A DNA stretch of 64,000 nucleotides from Typha latifolia (GCA_019914945.1 CM034099.1:22780704-22844703), one strand, 5' to 3'; positions 1 to 11,600 are shown, numbered from the stretch's first letter. Numbers and translations: made by a program. The notes: generated from the letters alone by a model not told the origin.

Positions 1-483
1 CAAATAGCCAACATCATCCACCTAAATAAGAAAAAGAACACATTTACCAGTGCAACTAGCAGAGCAGAACCATGAACCACAGAGATTCTCTAGGGGCATC
101 ACTTGTATCAAATCCGACGAACTTATAGTGAAATATAGGGAGAACCAGAGATAGGAATTATTATTCTTATAAAAATAATAGGATATAATTAACAGAAATT
201 ATACTAAAAAGTTCACGAGTAACATGTTGCAGGACAGCAGAAGTTTGAAAAAAAAAAAACGAAAGTATAAAGGAAACTATCCTAAAGAGAAGACTTCAAA
301 TTACGAAGATCTAGAAGCATGCAACCCGCTTCTACTATTTTTGAGCAAGTAGCAGTCCAATCAAAGGAAAAACCCCTCAAATTCCTACCGGTAGATCATG
401 CTCAACTCATAAAACCAGTCAATGTCCGAAATAATGCAAAAAGTCTTTAAAAAATCCACGGAATCAGCTAAGTAGAGCACAAA

Positions 484-666
484 CTACAGATTTCGCGAAG
501 AAATGACGCACTTCGATCGATTCATACGACAAACAACTAAGAGCGAGATCGAACTCACATGCGGGTAAGATCTGATCGGGAAGCGGCCCAAACTCGAGCG
601 AGAGAAAGCAGCCGCCTTCTCCGCCCGCTGCACGACGACGACAGACGATCGACGGCGACGATCCAC
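484..666 (-). other. Possible first exon/leader of a minus-strand gene leaving the window
   Basis: The minus strand carries a purine-rich leader (about 780 down to 660) followed by a 60-codon open frame rich in Arg and Ser. A plausible 5' splice donor (CAT then GTGAGTTC) lies near 560. This resembles a plant 5'-UTR/first exon whose gene continues to the left, but no domain is visible and no downstream exon could be confirmed within the first 480 bases. It may equally be noncoding. Confidence 0.25.
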
Positions 667-2937
667 CGATGATCCGTACGAACCTTCGTGCTCTTACTCG
701 TACTCTTCTTCCTCCTTTCCTTCACTTTCCTTACTCGCTTCCTCCGAAACGCCCTCTTAACTCCTCCTTGTTTATGTAGATTGAAGCAACCAACGATGCG
801 GTAAAAAACTAACCGTAGTTAGAGGACCGTCTTTCTCTTTCAGCAGGAGATTCTTACAACTAACACCCCTAATCTTTCTCAATCATTCATCTAAGACCAA
901 ACTTTTCCACATATCACCAGTACAAACTTGGATATTTTAGTTTAGTCCGACCCATCGGCCATTAAGCCTGACCATATGCCTTGCAATCACATATAATATA
1001 GTACTCAACCGGGGTGTTTATTGCAAAAATCTTATTTCGCTGTCGTTCCCGTCAAGTCTCCTATCTTAACCCCCAATCCTCTCGCCGGATCCCCTCACCG
1101 GCTCCTCGGATCCGAAGTCTCTAGAAGGCCATAGTCCTACCGTCCGATTAAACCGTGGATGCGAGATCGGGTACCACGATTGCGACATTTGGCACGTACG
1201 GAGGCACGTGAAAGGCGATGACGAGAACAAAGCTGATTGGCCCGTATCCGGTGATGTTACCGTGTATGCCGGCCAAATTGACTAAACTGCCCACACTCCC
1301 TCACTAATTAACGTTCAAACTCCTCGCTTTTCTACGGGGCAGAAATGTAATTTTCTCACAGTATCCGTCCACCGATATTTTGTCGTCTTTAATACCTCAC
1401 AATTAACCTAATCCAAGATAACCATACTTGGCGAGGTCATTCTGGGAATTAAATCCACTAGAATCCATGGAATTATGGGATCTTAGTTAAGTCGCGGGCC
1501 CACCGGGATTATTATTTTATTTTTTCCGGACTTGAGATGGTAATGAGTTAATTTGAATTAACTTAAAGCCTACGTTAAAGGCGAGCTAAGTGGGGACTTG
1601 TACGGTTGCGAATGGATAAAAGCCAACGTGGATGGGTTGAGATTAATCGGGATACGGGATTTAATTATGAGGGTTATCCACTTCTTTTATCGGGATTAGC
1701 GAAGGTAGAGTTCTCCATTATCCTCGGGATCGTAGCGATTATTGACATTTTTTAGACGTGGCTTCCACTTTAAATTCGCGTTGAATAAGCTGGTAGAATA
1801 ACACCATCTTATACTTATCCGAGCGAGTTTTGGAGCATCAATCGCATAATAAACTATCCAAGAATCAAGAAGTCTTCTTCTCTAAGTTTAGAGGGGGGGG
1901 GGGGGGTCAAAAAAGTGCAAAGCAACTATGCAAGTGAACGGGGATTGATGTTGAGACGAAAGAAACAAGTAACGAATACAAGCAATGGTTCCTTAGATTG
2001 CTCAAGGTGGGTGAAACCAATGGAAGTTGGAAAGGGACTTGGAAATATTCCAATTCCCCACAAGTAATTCTCAATATATTATTCGGTCCTACTGCCACAA
2101 AACAGATGCTCAACTTAATTATTTTACTTTACAAGGGTCAAAATGTAAAAAAGGTACTATTATATTATATTAGAATTAGACTCCACTAAACAAAAGTGGT
2201 CATATCATGGTTGGCCGAGAATAACGAGTAATTAAACATGTATGTAGGTGGGCTCTAAGTGCTTAATTTCTTCTCTAACTTTATCCTCTGTGTCGTGTTA
2301 TTTAGATACAAGATCTAGATAACACGATTAATATATTACAAACCAAGGGTTATTATAAATTATATGGGATTGCTACTTGAAGCTTTTGGCTCAGGGTTGG
2401 TACTTGGAAAAGTTATCCAGTAGATATTTAATTTCAAAATTTTAGCTGGAGAATATCTCTATCTGGCACAGTTGATACTTTAAAAAATGATTTGTATATT
2501 ATATACTGAAAGATGAGAACATGGAAAACTAGGCGATGAGCTACAACTTTTCGTGGTTATTAAATACTTCGTTGATACATTAAATTAACTCACCTGTGCT
2601 CAAATTCCTCCCTTCTATATTTTTAGGGTTTTTTATTATTGATAAGGCCGAAGACAAGATATGAGTTAGACAAACAGCTAGTCATTCTTAGATACAAGAT
2701 ACAAAAGTACTTAAGTAAGTCTTTTAGCTAATATAGTTAGCTCTCTAATCTAAATTTTAAGCCATATGTCCGTTGAGACTTTCTCTAAGCCGCCGTCGCG
2801 CTGTCTAATTGATCTTTTAAGTCAACCGCATAGTCAAGCATTAAGCCAAATCATAAAATTATAAAATAATTTTCTTTATAATATTACTTAGGGTTAGATT
2901 TAAACCTATTACAGGGAACATAACTTTGGACTCTACT
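667..2937. other. Spacer without recognisable genes
   Basis: AT-rich intergenic DNA. It holds a run of 14 G at 1893-1906 and several G-box-like ACGTG motifs around 1190-1210. Short open frames on both strands near 1907-2189 have no coding character that I recognise. Confidence 0.6.
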
Positions 2938-3094
2938 AGAGTATTTTGGGGTTTTTTTTTTTTTTTGACTACAAGGAGCTGAGGTCAGCTATATATTAAT
3001 ATTCTGCCGCCACGTTTCCGCGTCGACAGATAAAAGTTTACATATTTCCGGTGGAGCATTGCTTAGGCGCTCCACCTGGCAGTAACCCGAGGCC

Positions 3095-3376
3095 TCACTG
3101 GCCCTCCGCCGCCGCCCGATCGCCGACCGAGTTGGCTTCTCTCCCTACGTGTGATAACCTGACTTCACCGAAGCCATTGGCTAGCTCCGCACATTCTCGC
3201 GCCAGGTTTCGGACGCGCCATGGGCTGTGCTCAGACTGCTGCATGCATCTCATGGCCTCGATGTAGTCCGATTCAATCTCTAGCCTGTTGCCTCTTCTCG
3301 CCATCTTTAGCGCTAGTCTAATAGCCCAGAGTTCAGTTTGAAGCGCCGAGGTGCCCGGGCACGGCTCCCAGCCCAC
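3095..3376 (-). pseudogene. LINE C-terminal RNase H-like domain fragment
   Basis: Minus-strand 93-codon frame resembling the RVT_3 RNase H domain of plant LINEs. It shows the helix with E-L-W-A-I-R-L-A-L, then IESDYIEAM (the catalytic-type Asp strand) and VRLSHVGREANSVGDRAA (the conserved H-x3-R-x2-N-x2-A-D block, here with one residue more between N and D). The domain start lies in another frame (3399-3941), so the protein is broken. Confidence 0.82.
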
Positions 3377-3606
3377 CTGTAGAAACTCTCCCTCCGCATT
3401 ACGAAATATGGCCGCTGCTCCGCCTTGGTACGCGCCAGCTCTCAGCGCTCCGTCGGTGTTTGCTTTGATCCAGCCCGGCTCCGGCGGTTCCCAGGGCTTC
3501 CTTCTCTTCCTTACCTTCGGGATCTTCTCTTTGTTTACGCACCTGTACTCCCCCCGCCATTTCTACCGCTGACCGAACCACTGCTAGCTCCGGCGTCCGC
3601 TTCTCT

Positions 3607-4830
3607 CTAAACACAACTCCATTTCTGCTCTTCCAAAGTGACCACAGCGTACATGCTATCAACCCTTTGGCCCGACCGTCCTCCTCGACGCTTGAGCTCC
3701 ACTCTTTCGTGATCCAATCTTGATCGATCTCCGCAATCGCCAGCCGTTCTCTCGGTGCCCAGGATCTCCCATACCTCCCGGCTGTATCTACACGAGAACA
3801 ATAGGTGCTCACTCGTCTCGCTGAACAGACCACACATGGCACATCGATCCTCGGGGCCAACATGAAGATAATGGAGGTAAGCTCGCGTTGGGAGCCTACC
3901 CCACAGGAGCTTCCAGCAGAAAACTCTGATCCTCGGTGCAACCTGTAGACGCCAGAGGTTACTCCACCCTACCCAGAGCTGGTCACTCTGAGGGAGCAGG
4001 GACTGGTATATCGCCTTAACCGAAGGTGTTCCCCTTGGGTGCGGCCACCAGATCCATCTGTCCTCACTGGTGGCGGCTCCCATGGGGAAGTTTGCGATCT
4101 CGAAAGCCAGCTCAGTTCTTGCCTCCCTAACCAATCGCACCGGAGTCCATTGCTCATATCTGGTGAGGTTGGCCACTCGCAGGTTTTCTTCCATTAGCCT
4201 AGGCGCCAAAACCCTTGGCTATCTAGACCACGGGATCTCGTGCAGCCATGGGTCGAAAGCGGCGCTTGTTCCTTTGCCGTTCCCTATCAACACTCTGCAT
4301 CCCATTCTTAACTGATTAGCTGTTTTGGTTAGAGCTCGCCACATCCACGATGGGTGCTGGATCTTCGTTTTCTCCCACGGGTGCAGCCACCCGTATTTGC
4401 CCTGCATGATTCGGATCCATGGCGCCTTCTCCCTGTTTAGCATTTTGAACACCAGCTTACCCAGGTGGGCTATTCTTGCTTCTCTAAGTCGACGGACTCC
4501 GAGACCTCCCTGCCGCTTGGCCAGAGTCACCTGAGCCTAGTTCATCAGGTGGAGGCCGTGGCCATCCTTATTCTTCCATAGGAAGTTACGAGCTTTTTTA
4601 GCTATCTCCTCCAGTACCCCGTCCGGCACCCATGTGCTACCTAGCCAGTATGACGGTATCGCTAGCAGCGCCGCCTTGATCAGGGTTAGCTTGCTGGCCT
4701 GAGATAGGAGCGACCCTTTCCAGCTCGCTAGCCGCTTTCCTATCCGCTCCACCAGCTCCTGGTGCTCTTTCACCTTCACTCCCCTCCCCGAGATAAGCAC
4801 CCCGAGGTATTTGAACGGCATGCCTGCCAC
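3607..4830 (-). pseudogene. LINE ORF2 RT thumb and zf-RVT fragment
   Basis: Three consecutive minus-strand frames (4830-4537, 4530-4219, 4209-3607) read as one degraded segment. They contain MPFKYLGVLISGR and SKLTLIKAALLAIPSYW, typical of the plant LINE connection region, then RVFCWKLLWGRLPTRAYL followed by C-x2-C and H-x4-C spaced residues (CAMCGLFSETSEHLLFSC), the zf-RVT signature. An in-frame stop at 4531-4536 and a frameshift near 4215 interrupt the reading. Confidence 0.85.
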
Positions 4831-4935
4831 CTTCAGACCGAGTTGTACACTGAGTTGCCGCGCTCTTTACGCCCGATCCCGGTCGACGGATACTGCTCCG
4901 ACTTGTTGAAGTTCACCCGCTGGTTTGTGATGAGC

Positions 4936-5523
4936 TCATGCGCTCGAGCTCTCTAGGATCTTTGTTGGCGTTCCCGGCGCGAGGCTTCCAAAGATAGTTA
5001 GCGGCGGGTCATCTGCATATAGCAGGTGAGACAACTGCACGTCTCTAACCCTAAACCCTCGCAAGAAGGCCTTGTCTGCCTTCTCGTTGATGAGTCCCGA
5101 TAGCACTTGCGTGACGATGATGAAGAGGTAGGGGATAGCGGGTCGCCTTGTCTCAGGCCACTCCTGGGCGTGATCCAGGTGGTCGGGCACCCGTTTATCA
5201 GCAATGCGAACCTGGGGGAGGCAATACACGCCTGCACCCATTTGCACCACCGAGTAGGGAAACCCATCCGCCGGAGCGCGCCAACCACTGCCGGCCAACT
5301 GACCCGATCATACGCCTTTTCCATGTCCATTTTGATCATCATGATAGGGTGTCCGCTCTTGTATGTGGCCATGGAGTAAGCCACCTCCTGGGCAGCCAAC
5401 GTGTTATCTTCTATGCTTCGGCCGGCCACAAACGCTGCCTGCTCCGGGCCGATGATTTTGGCCAGCACCACCTTAAGCCTGCTTACCATGACCTTCGCTA
5501 TAACCTTGTAAATGACATTACAG
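4936..5523 (-). pseudogene. LINE reverse transcriptase fragment (ORF2), frameshifted
   Basis: The minus-strand frame from 5523 to about 5110 reads typical LINE RT blocks: DMEKAYDRVSW and SGLRQGDPLSP. After a frameshift near 5110 the next frame continues with YLFIIVTQVLSGL and LSHLLYADD, the YADD catalytic box. The N-terminal palm/finger blocks and the endonuclease are absent through 5' truncation. The apparent start Met at 5567 belongs to flanking DNA and is not a real translation start. Confidence 0.88.
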
Positions 5524-5537
5524 AGAGTATTTTGGGG

Positions 5538-6459
5538 TACCTTCTTGTAGTTGTTTGCGTGACTCAATAGCGAGTAATATCGTATGCAGCGGAGATTGTA
5601 TGAACTCGCTTCACAGGTGGTGCGTGGGAAAAGATGGTTGGCTGATAAGAATGAGGGAGTTTTCAGGCTACGTGGCGGATAACGATGGGTGGGGTCAGGT
5701 CAAACGTGTCGTGTCGTGTCGTAGCTCACCCAATCACGTGCAATAAGGTACAGAAGTCACGTGGAACCTCCTTAAAGTATAACACTGTTATTATCCTGTT
5801 CTCCTTCGCCTAGTGGCCCAGTGCCCATCCTGCAACTTTGCCTCCACGTCTTCTTTTTGCAGGCGACTGGAGATTGTCTCAGTAGCACAGCAATGGAGTT
5901 TTGAATCCCCAATCCCAAATTTCTATTTCTTATACATTGTAATTAATCTTTTGAATACAATTTACCCCATGTATTCTCTTGTATTATGGTTAACTAAACT
6001 CAACCAAAAGATGACTGAACTACACTAAAAAAAAAAAAATATCCAAAAATTAAAATAATAATTTGCAGTAGATGAAGTATTCCTATAAATCAAACCGGTG
6101 GCTTAATTTATGAATATTAAAATTGCACAAAATATGTGAAAATCTCTAACGTTGTGCAAAATGTGTTAAACCAAAAGAGTATTCAAAGCGTGGGCTTCTT
6201 GGCCCAGCCCAGTCATATATCTCCAGCAATTAACGCAATTCTCACTGACTCGCTCACACACAATAGACCAAAAGCTTCTCTCGATTATTTTTTAATACGA
6301 AAGTTTATTGATATATATACTTCTCCTACACTTTAATCGTTTTACATACACTTTTGAACGCCAATTTTTTACCACTATACTTGTTACCGAGCAACTAAGA
6401 GTAATTAGATAAATCATATCTTTTATGTACATGAAACTATGAAAGGCTGATATTAAGCA
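5538..6459. other. Spacer between LINE and small divergent gene pair
   Basis: No convincing coding sequence. The part next to the LINE is GC-richer and holds ACGTG boxes (about 5735 and 5758) and a short GTGTC tandem repeat around 5706-5720; the rest is AT-rich. Confidence 0.6.
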
Positions 6460-6666
6460 CTAGCCAAACTTGACTTTGTGAGAAGAAGAGAAATGCTTAG
6501 CAGCAGCAACCATGGCTGCCTCCGGCGAAGCCGGCGGCCGTGCCTTGTCACCGCCGCGGGCCTTCGGACCTACCGGACATAAGCACGAGAACCAAGAGGC
6601 TATCGCCGAGAAGCACTTTTTGCCCTTACTTCCCATGATCAACTTGATTAATTTGGCCAACTCCAA
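6460..6666 (-). CDS. Small basic hypothetical protein, 68 aa
   Basis: A complete 68-codon frame. The N-terminus MELAKLIKLI is followed by a second possible start, MGSKGKKC, then a Cys/Trp segment, a Pro/Ala/Arg-rich linker and a C-terminal block MVAAAKHFSSSHKVKFG. A good TATA box (TATATAAAT on the minus strand, 6753-6761) lies about 90 bp upstream of the ATG, which supports real transcription. The C-terminal block recurs in degraded form on the opposite strand at about 7411-7453, and that copy also begins with MGKK, so the second Met may be the ancestral start. I do not know a named family; no signal peptide is obvious. Function unknown. Confidence 0.6.
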   Translation of the reverse strand: MELAKLIKLIMGSKGKKCFSAIASWFSCLCPVGPKARGGDKARPPASPEAAMVAAAKHFSSSHKVKFG

Positions 6667-6752
6667 GCTATGACTTGCTTACTTCTCTCTCGTGAGATCA
6701 GGTACAACCTCTGAGTGTTGAATGCTGTGAAAGTTTAAAAGCCACCCTCTGG

Positions 6753-6761
6753 ATTTATATA
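6753..6761 (-). promoter_or_regulatory. TATA box of the minus-strand small gene
   Basis: TATATAAAT read on the minus strand, 87 bp from the ATG at 6666. The mirror-image promoter of the plus-strand paralogue begins about 410 bp away, so 6762-7169 probably acts as a shared divergent promoter region. Confidence 0.55.
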
Positions 6762-7169
6762 GTCTAAGATTTGGTAGCTAACTTGGTGATCAAGGTAACT
6801 GCAAGAGGTATATTGTGGAATTTGTCGTTTCTAACTATAAAAGTTAGTCAAATAATGGGCAGATTCTACGAGAAAAGGATGTGCATGGCTTTCGTTGAAG
6901 GTTCCATTCTTGACCAACGCCTGAGATAAACGAGGCAATGACTTAGTTTTCCTTCTTGTATAGTATTACACCTGACCATGACCAATTCAACGCGGCTTTT
7001 TCAATCATTATCAGTCTATCGATCACACCTGGACCTGGTAGAAGAATATTCCTGGAAACCGAACTCAAAAGTCAAGTAGAGCTCTGAGCGATCCAAAGCT
7101 ACTGCGTCATCCACTGTTACCACTTACATGGGAGTCTTCCTGGCTTCAAGTCTCCCAAGGAGATTAAAC

Positions 7170-7177
7170 TATATAAT
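7170..7177 (+). promoter_or_regulatory. TATA box of the plus-strand small paralogue
   Basis: TATATAAT about 100 bp upstream of the ATG at 7278. Its context (ACTATATAA) matches that of the divergent partner (GACTATATAA), suggesting both promoters derive from one inverted duplication. Confidence 0.45.
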
Positions 7178-7277
7178 AAGCATCATAACAATCGGATTCC
7201 AACACATCACCACCTACAGTCTTAGCAGTACTCCTCAGCATCATCTCTGCACATATATTCTCAGTTACATATTGTTC

Positions 7278-7465
7278 ATGGGCAAGAAGTCTGCGACGGC
7301 CGCCGCAAAGAAAGGAGGCGGCCGCCGCGGCTCTTGAGATGGTGGATCTCTTTGGTGCAGAGAGTTGGAAGAGGAGACTCGAGAGATAAGTTGGCAACAA
7401 CACCTGATGCGACCATGGTAGCTGCAGCTGAGCATTTGCTCGATCACAAACTGTACCTAATATAG
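7278..7465 (+). pseudogene. Frameshifted paralogue of the 68-aa small protein
   Basis: An ATG at 7278 opens MGKKSATAAAKKGGGRRGS and stops after 19 codons (TGA 7335-7337). In another frame, shortly downstream, the sequence reads TPDATMVAAAEHLLDHKL before a stop at 7463-7465. This parallels the end of the 68-aa gene on the other strand (SPEAAMVAAAKHFSSSHKV). The two halves are out of frame, so the copy looks inactivated, unless the 19-aa peptide itself is the product. Arrangement with 6460-6666 is head-to-head. Confidence 0.5.
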
Positions 7466-7693
7466 CATGTACAATATGATATTTTGATTCATTTATATCT
7501 TTATACTAGTAGATGATGTAGTTAAAGGAAGTGATTGTGATTTGAGATATCTAGTTGATATATTACACCTGATTTCTTCTTTAAGCACTTCATGATGCAT
7601 GAAGTATATATTATTACACAGACAAAGAGTGAGTAGTTTTGCTAGTGTGAAATTGCAGTCTAGCTAGGCTAAACTTCCCATCCTGTTCCAATG

Positions 7694-8643
7694 TTACCTC
7701 TCCTTGCTTCTCCAAAAAGATAGGATCTCATAGAACTGCAGAGAAAATTAATAAGCATATGTTATGTTCAAGAAAGTGCATGGAAAATAAACTTAGCTTA
7801 TGAGAAAGAGAGGGACTTACACTCTTATATCCTCCTCTCTCCATAACAAATTAATAAGCATATGTTATATATGTATTTGTCATGTAGTTTTTTTTCTTCT
7901 TAACTTTCATAATTAATTATAAGGTTAATTATAATTAGACCTTTGAAGTGTCACCATTTTTGATATACTCCTATTTGTGTCACATAGACATCATAAACAG
8001 TTAAAATTATCTTAAATATCTTTTCTAATAAAATTTTGATATATTTTCTATCTACAAGTTATCACATTCAAGTCATATATGAGCACAGATATATGATATA
8101 AAGCTCGGGGAATATTTCTAAGAGATTCATAATCAAAACAGGAAAAGCTAGGACTTGAATAGCATACAGCATCTTGAATGCATGGAAAACATAGCTTAGC
8201 TTACGAGAAAGAGAGGAACTTACACTCTTATATCCTCCTCTCTCCATAACAAATTGTTCTTGAAATCCCTCGAACTCCTCTTTACTCTCCTCGCCATTAA
8301 CAAACAACTCTACACTCTTCTCCTCCCCTTCCTCTTCTTCGGATGACTCATCTAACCTCGGAACTTCCGAGCTGTTCAACTCAACGCAATCTTGCTCATT
8401 GCCACCAACACAATCTTGACTACGACGGTCATCCTTATAAGGATAAATTCTCGCAAGAGGCAAGTTGGGTACTCGGATTAGAATGGCGGACAAGAGGTAG
8501 AGGGAGGAAAGGATGCATGCAATTGGGAAGAAGAGGAAGAAGGAGAAAAGCGAGAGGAGGACGAGAGAGAAGAAGAGCGAAGGGAGGAGGAGGAGGCAGA
8601 GGAAGAGGATTACAGAGAGCTTACATGCGTGCAGAGAAGGCAT
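7694..8643 (-). CDS. Hypothetical membrane-anchored acidic protein, two exons
   Basis: Exon 1 runs 8643-8224 and ends at a strong donor (AGT, GTAAGT). Exon 2, 7735-7694, follows a good acceptor (TTTTCTCTGCAG) in the same phase and ends in TAA. The predicted protein has 153 residues. Residues 1-60 are very hydrophobic (Leu/Phe/Ser rich, one or two membrane segments after MPSLHACK); residues 85-125 are strongly acidic (SSEEEEGEE); the end is basic and aromatic (FYEILSFWRSKER). Without splicing the exon 1 frame would read on to 8068 (191 aa). No family recognised. Membrane location is inferred only from hydrophobicity. Confidence 0.42.
7778..8255. repeat. Direct duplication of an exon end plus splice donor
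   Basis: About 76 bp at 7778-7853 is repeated at 8179-8255 with few mismatches. The unit covers the last 32 bases of exon 1 of the hypothetical gene, its GTAAGT donor and the intron start. The second copy lies inside the intron. A 20-bp piece next to it (AATTAATAAGCATATGTTAT) is also duplicated, at about 7746 and 7850. Confidence 0.85.
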
Positions 8644-11600
8644 GAGAAAAATTAATCAAAGGGGGAAGAGGAGAAGACCGGGGTTTGATTCGAGCGTTCG
8701 CTGACGAGTGCCGTTATGGGTTTTTAACACGTGGAGATTGGAGAAGAGCTAGTTTACACGTGTCGACGGATGAGTTTGGAATGTACTAATAGATCATGCA
8801 TTCTTTTTGGGCTGGATCCAAACGGCGGCACTATTGGGCCTGGCCTGCTTTCATATTTGGCAGAGAAAAAGTATTAAATAAGGTGTTATTTGTAATTTTC
8901 TGTGTGACTTCAAACTTCAAAGAAGAAGCATCGAGGACTTGATTTGGAAGTGCGACGGTAATAAGAAGTTTATTAATACCGAAATGAAAAAGGTGCGGCG
9001 ATAAGATTTGCGTTTTGTGTATGACACGTGGCGGGTAAATGGCCGGCCGCGAGATTAAGAAACACCGGGGTCCGTATGAAGCCAACGGAGCAGTCACGTG
9101 AGTCAGCACGTCACCTCCCTCCACACGCGCCTAAAGTCGACAGGTCATTTCGAGCGGAGCACATGCTTTAGTTAGTTGGCCTCCCCTGGGCCCCACACCC
9201 TCTTAACTGACACGTCATCAGAATGGGCAAGCACCCCTTGCACGTGCTCCGCTTCTCGTTGCGCCTCGTATCGCTGCCCTTTCCTAGTCCCTATACGGGA
9301 AAATTGGGGCTTCCTGCGTCCATCTAGACCCTTCCGACGATTCTAAATTTACGTTTATATCCTCTTCAAATTTATAATTCTATTTGCATTTTTAGATGCT
9401 AGAGCATTGAGGGGTATTCCGGTAAAAACATGCCATTTTGCTTGGAAAGGAACCGTTCCGTCAGTAGTCTGACGGCGTCAGATGCCGTTACTAATCCCGC
9501 GCCGTTGAAAAACCCCCCGCGAGCCGCGACAAAGCTGCCGCTCTCCGCCGGGGACCACCGCACGCGATCCGTAGCGGCCACGTCATCGGACGGATGGTGT
9601 GCACGTGAGGTGCAGCTCATCCTCCTCTCACGTGCCCCCCCTCCCCTCGCGTGGGCCCCACAGCTATGATAGCGGCGTCCGCTGTGTTCTCGACACCCCC
9701 CCTCACATGCGCCCCTTTCGGATCCCAAAATAAATCCGAATCCGGATTCCCACCCATTACCGGGGCCCACGCAGCCAACCGCCATGAGTTGGCCACGTGA
9801 TTTGGGCGGTAGGCGACCTTTATGTTTTCACTCACGTGACCAGCAACCACACCAGCGACTAAAATCGCGACGCGTGGAATGGAAAAGGTATTTTAAATTC
9901 ACCCGCGAGATTAACGGAAACGCCTCATAATAGATCTTTACGTGAATGACAGAAACCATTATTTACTAATCCCTAAACGGATTCCCTTACAGTGAGAAGA
10001 AGGGAATGTCTAAGCATCGGAACAAAACCTAAGTACCCTTAAACTCTTTTTTTAATTAGACTAAGTCTATATCTAATAGTAGTTTAATTGGCCTCTTGGT
10101 TTTTGTCTAATGGATTGGGAGCCATCCTACCTGTATTTCATGAATGTGGAGAGCCTTTTGTATGTCCTGGAATCTTAATCTCTCTCCTCTCTCTCTCTCT
10201 CTCTTGCCTTATCATGCATGCTTACTATTAAATAAGGATGTCACATCTTTAATGGGTCTCTTTCTGTACTCTTTGTGGAGATAATGACACAGGAAGGGTG
10301 AAACTATCAACTACTTTGTCATAATTAATTAATTTTCTTTTGTTTGAGTAGCTAAGACTTTAGGGTTATAGGAGTCATGTGTCTCTATGATTGTTAATAA
10401 GTATGTGGGTGTTATAAAATACACAATAGGGAGTGGAATAAACTAACAATAGAAGGTTTACCTATGGAGACTGCATGCATGTTAGAGCTCATGTGGGCGT
10501 ATAAAATATATAATGCTTCGAGGTATGGAGACATGGAGGTGAAGCAAGCATGTTGGGTTTCAGATTAACTAAAGATGTGAAAATATTAATATAGTACGCA
10601 TGGAAATGGTATTGCTCATTTGGAATGTGATGGGCAGCTTAGAGATGTGTGAATTTGGCAACCAAGTTGGAGTTGTAAATGAATGATATAAATGATTGGT
10701 TACTGTCAGAAATTTCAAAAGGAAAAGTCAACAATATTATTATTGTTTTGTTTGTTGTCTGCAGTATAAGAATTAATTCAAAATAATACTCTTACGGCAG
10801 TCAGATTTGAAAGTAAATTACTTAACCAATAAACTAGTAGCTTCTAAGAAATTTATAGCTTCATTACCATGATAGGTCCAAAAGATTACCTGAATCCATG
10901 AGTAATGAGTTTAAATATGACTTGTTTTGCAGTTAATCGATAGAAGACTTATATATACAGACCATATTTTCTCTTTAATTACGATCGAAAAAAAGAAGGT
11001 AAGACCAATATATTTATGCATACAGGAAAAGCCTAGGTAGCTTGATTGAATTATATTAAAATAAGCCACCGCCCCATCAACAGGATTCGCTCATTTTATT
11101 AAGCAAAACTTTGATCTCAGACACATATAAAAGAAAGAAAAGGTTGGCTCATGATTGTAAAAAAAATCTGGATCGATCCATGCTAGCTAGAAACCTAGCT
11201 AGCAGCTATGGAGTATCTTAAATTTAAACGTTTATCGTACCAACTATATATCTATACCATCAGAGTTGGTAGATGACAAAGATAAAGAAGTAATAGTAAC
11301 AACAAAGGAATGAAGGATAGATCTGGATCCCAATTTTGCAAGACCAAGCTGGATTAATTCTACCTGGAGCTATCGAAGGAGGGTCGTTACGATGTGGCAT
11401 TACCCGAATGGATGGATCGTGCATTTATATCTGCTGGTTTTACGATGCCTAAAGTTATTTTTTATCATGCATGCATACTTTATCAACTTATGATTTATGT
11501 CCTACCATTTTTTAATATTCTTAATTCGGTCCCTACGTTTTTTTTTTTTTTTCATTAAATAATTTATTGAGAGAAAAAAAAAGTAGCAGTGGTGGTGGTG

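Larger units (their letters stand above)
2938..5537 (-). mobile_element. 5'-truncated plant L1-type LINE with target-site duplication
   Basis: A non-LTR retrotransposon on the minus strand. The body spans 2952-5523; its 3' poly(A) tail appears as 15 T at 2952-2966. The 14-bp sequence AGAGTATTTTGGGG lies at 2938-2951 and again at 5524-5537, an exact target-site duplication. Homology to ORF2 starts abruptly inside the reverse transcriptase (LCNVIYKV, near 5520), so the endonuclease, the first half of RT and all of ORF1 are missing. In order from high to low coordinate: RT with an intact YADD box (about 5015), RT thumb region (4830-4219), zf-RVT zinc-knuckle region (about 3780-3960), RNase H-like domain (3095-3376). 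The frame changes several times, so this is a dead copy. Confidence 0.93.

Noticed and set aside
8343..8704. Plus-strand Arg/Lys-rich frames of 100 and 63 codons
   Set aside because: They are the antisense of the Leu/Ser- and Glu-rich exon of the minus-strand hypothetical gene.
9399..9850. Overlapping open frames of 77-128 codons on both strands
   Set aside because: Both strands are open because the DNA is GC-rich; composition is Gly/Arg/His-rich without domains, splice sites or TATA box.
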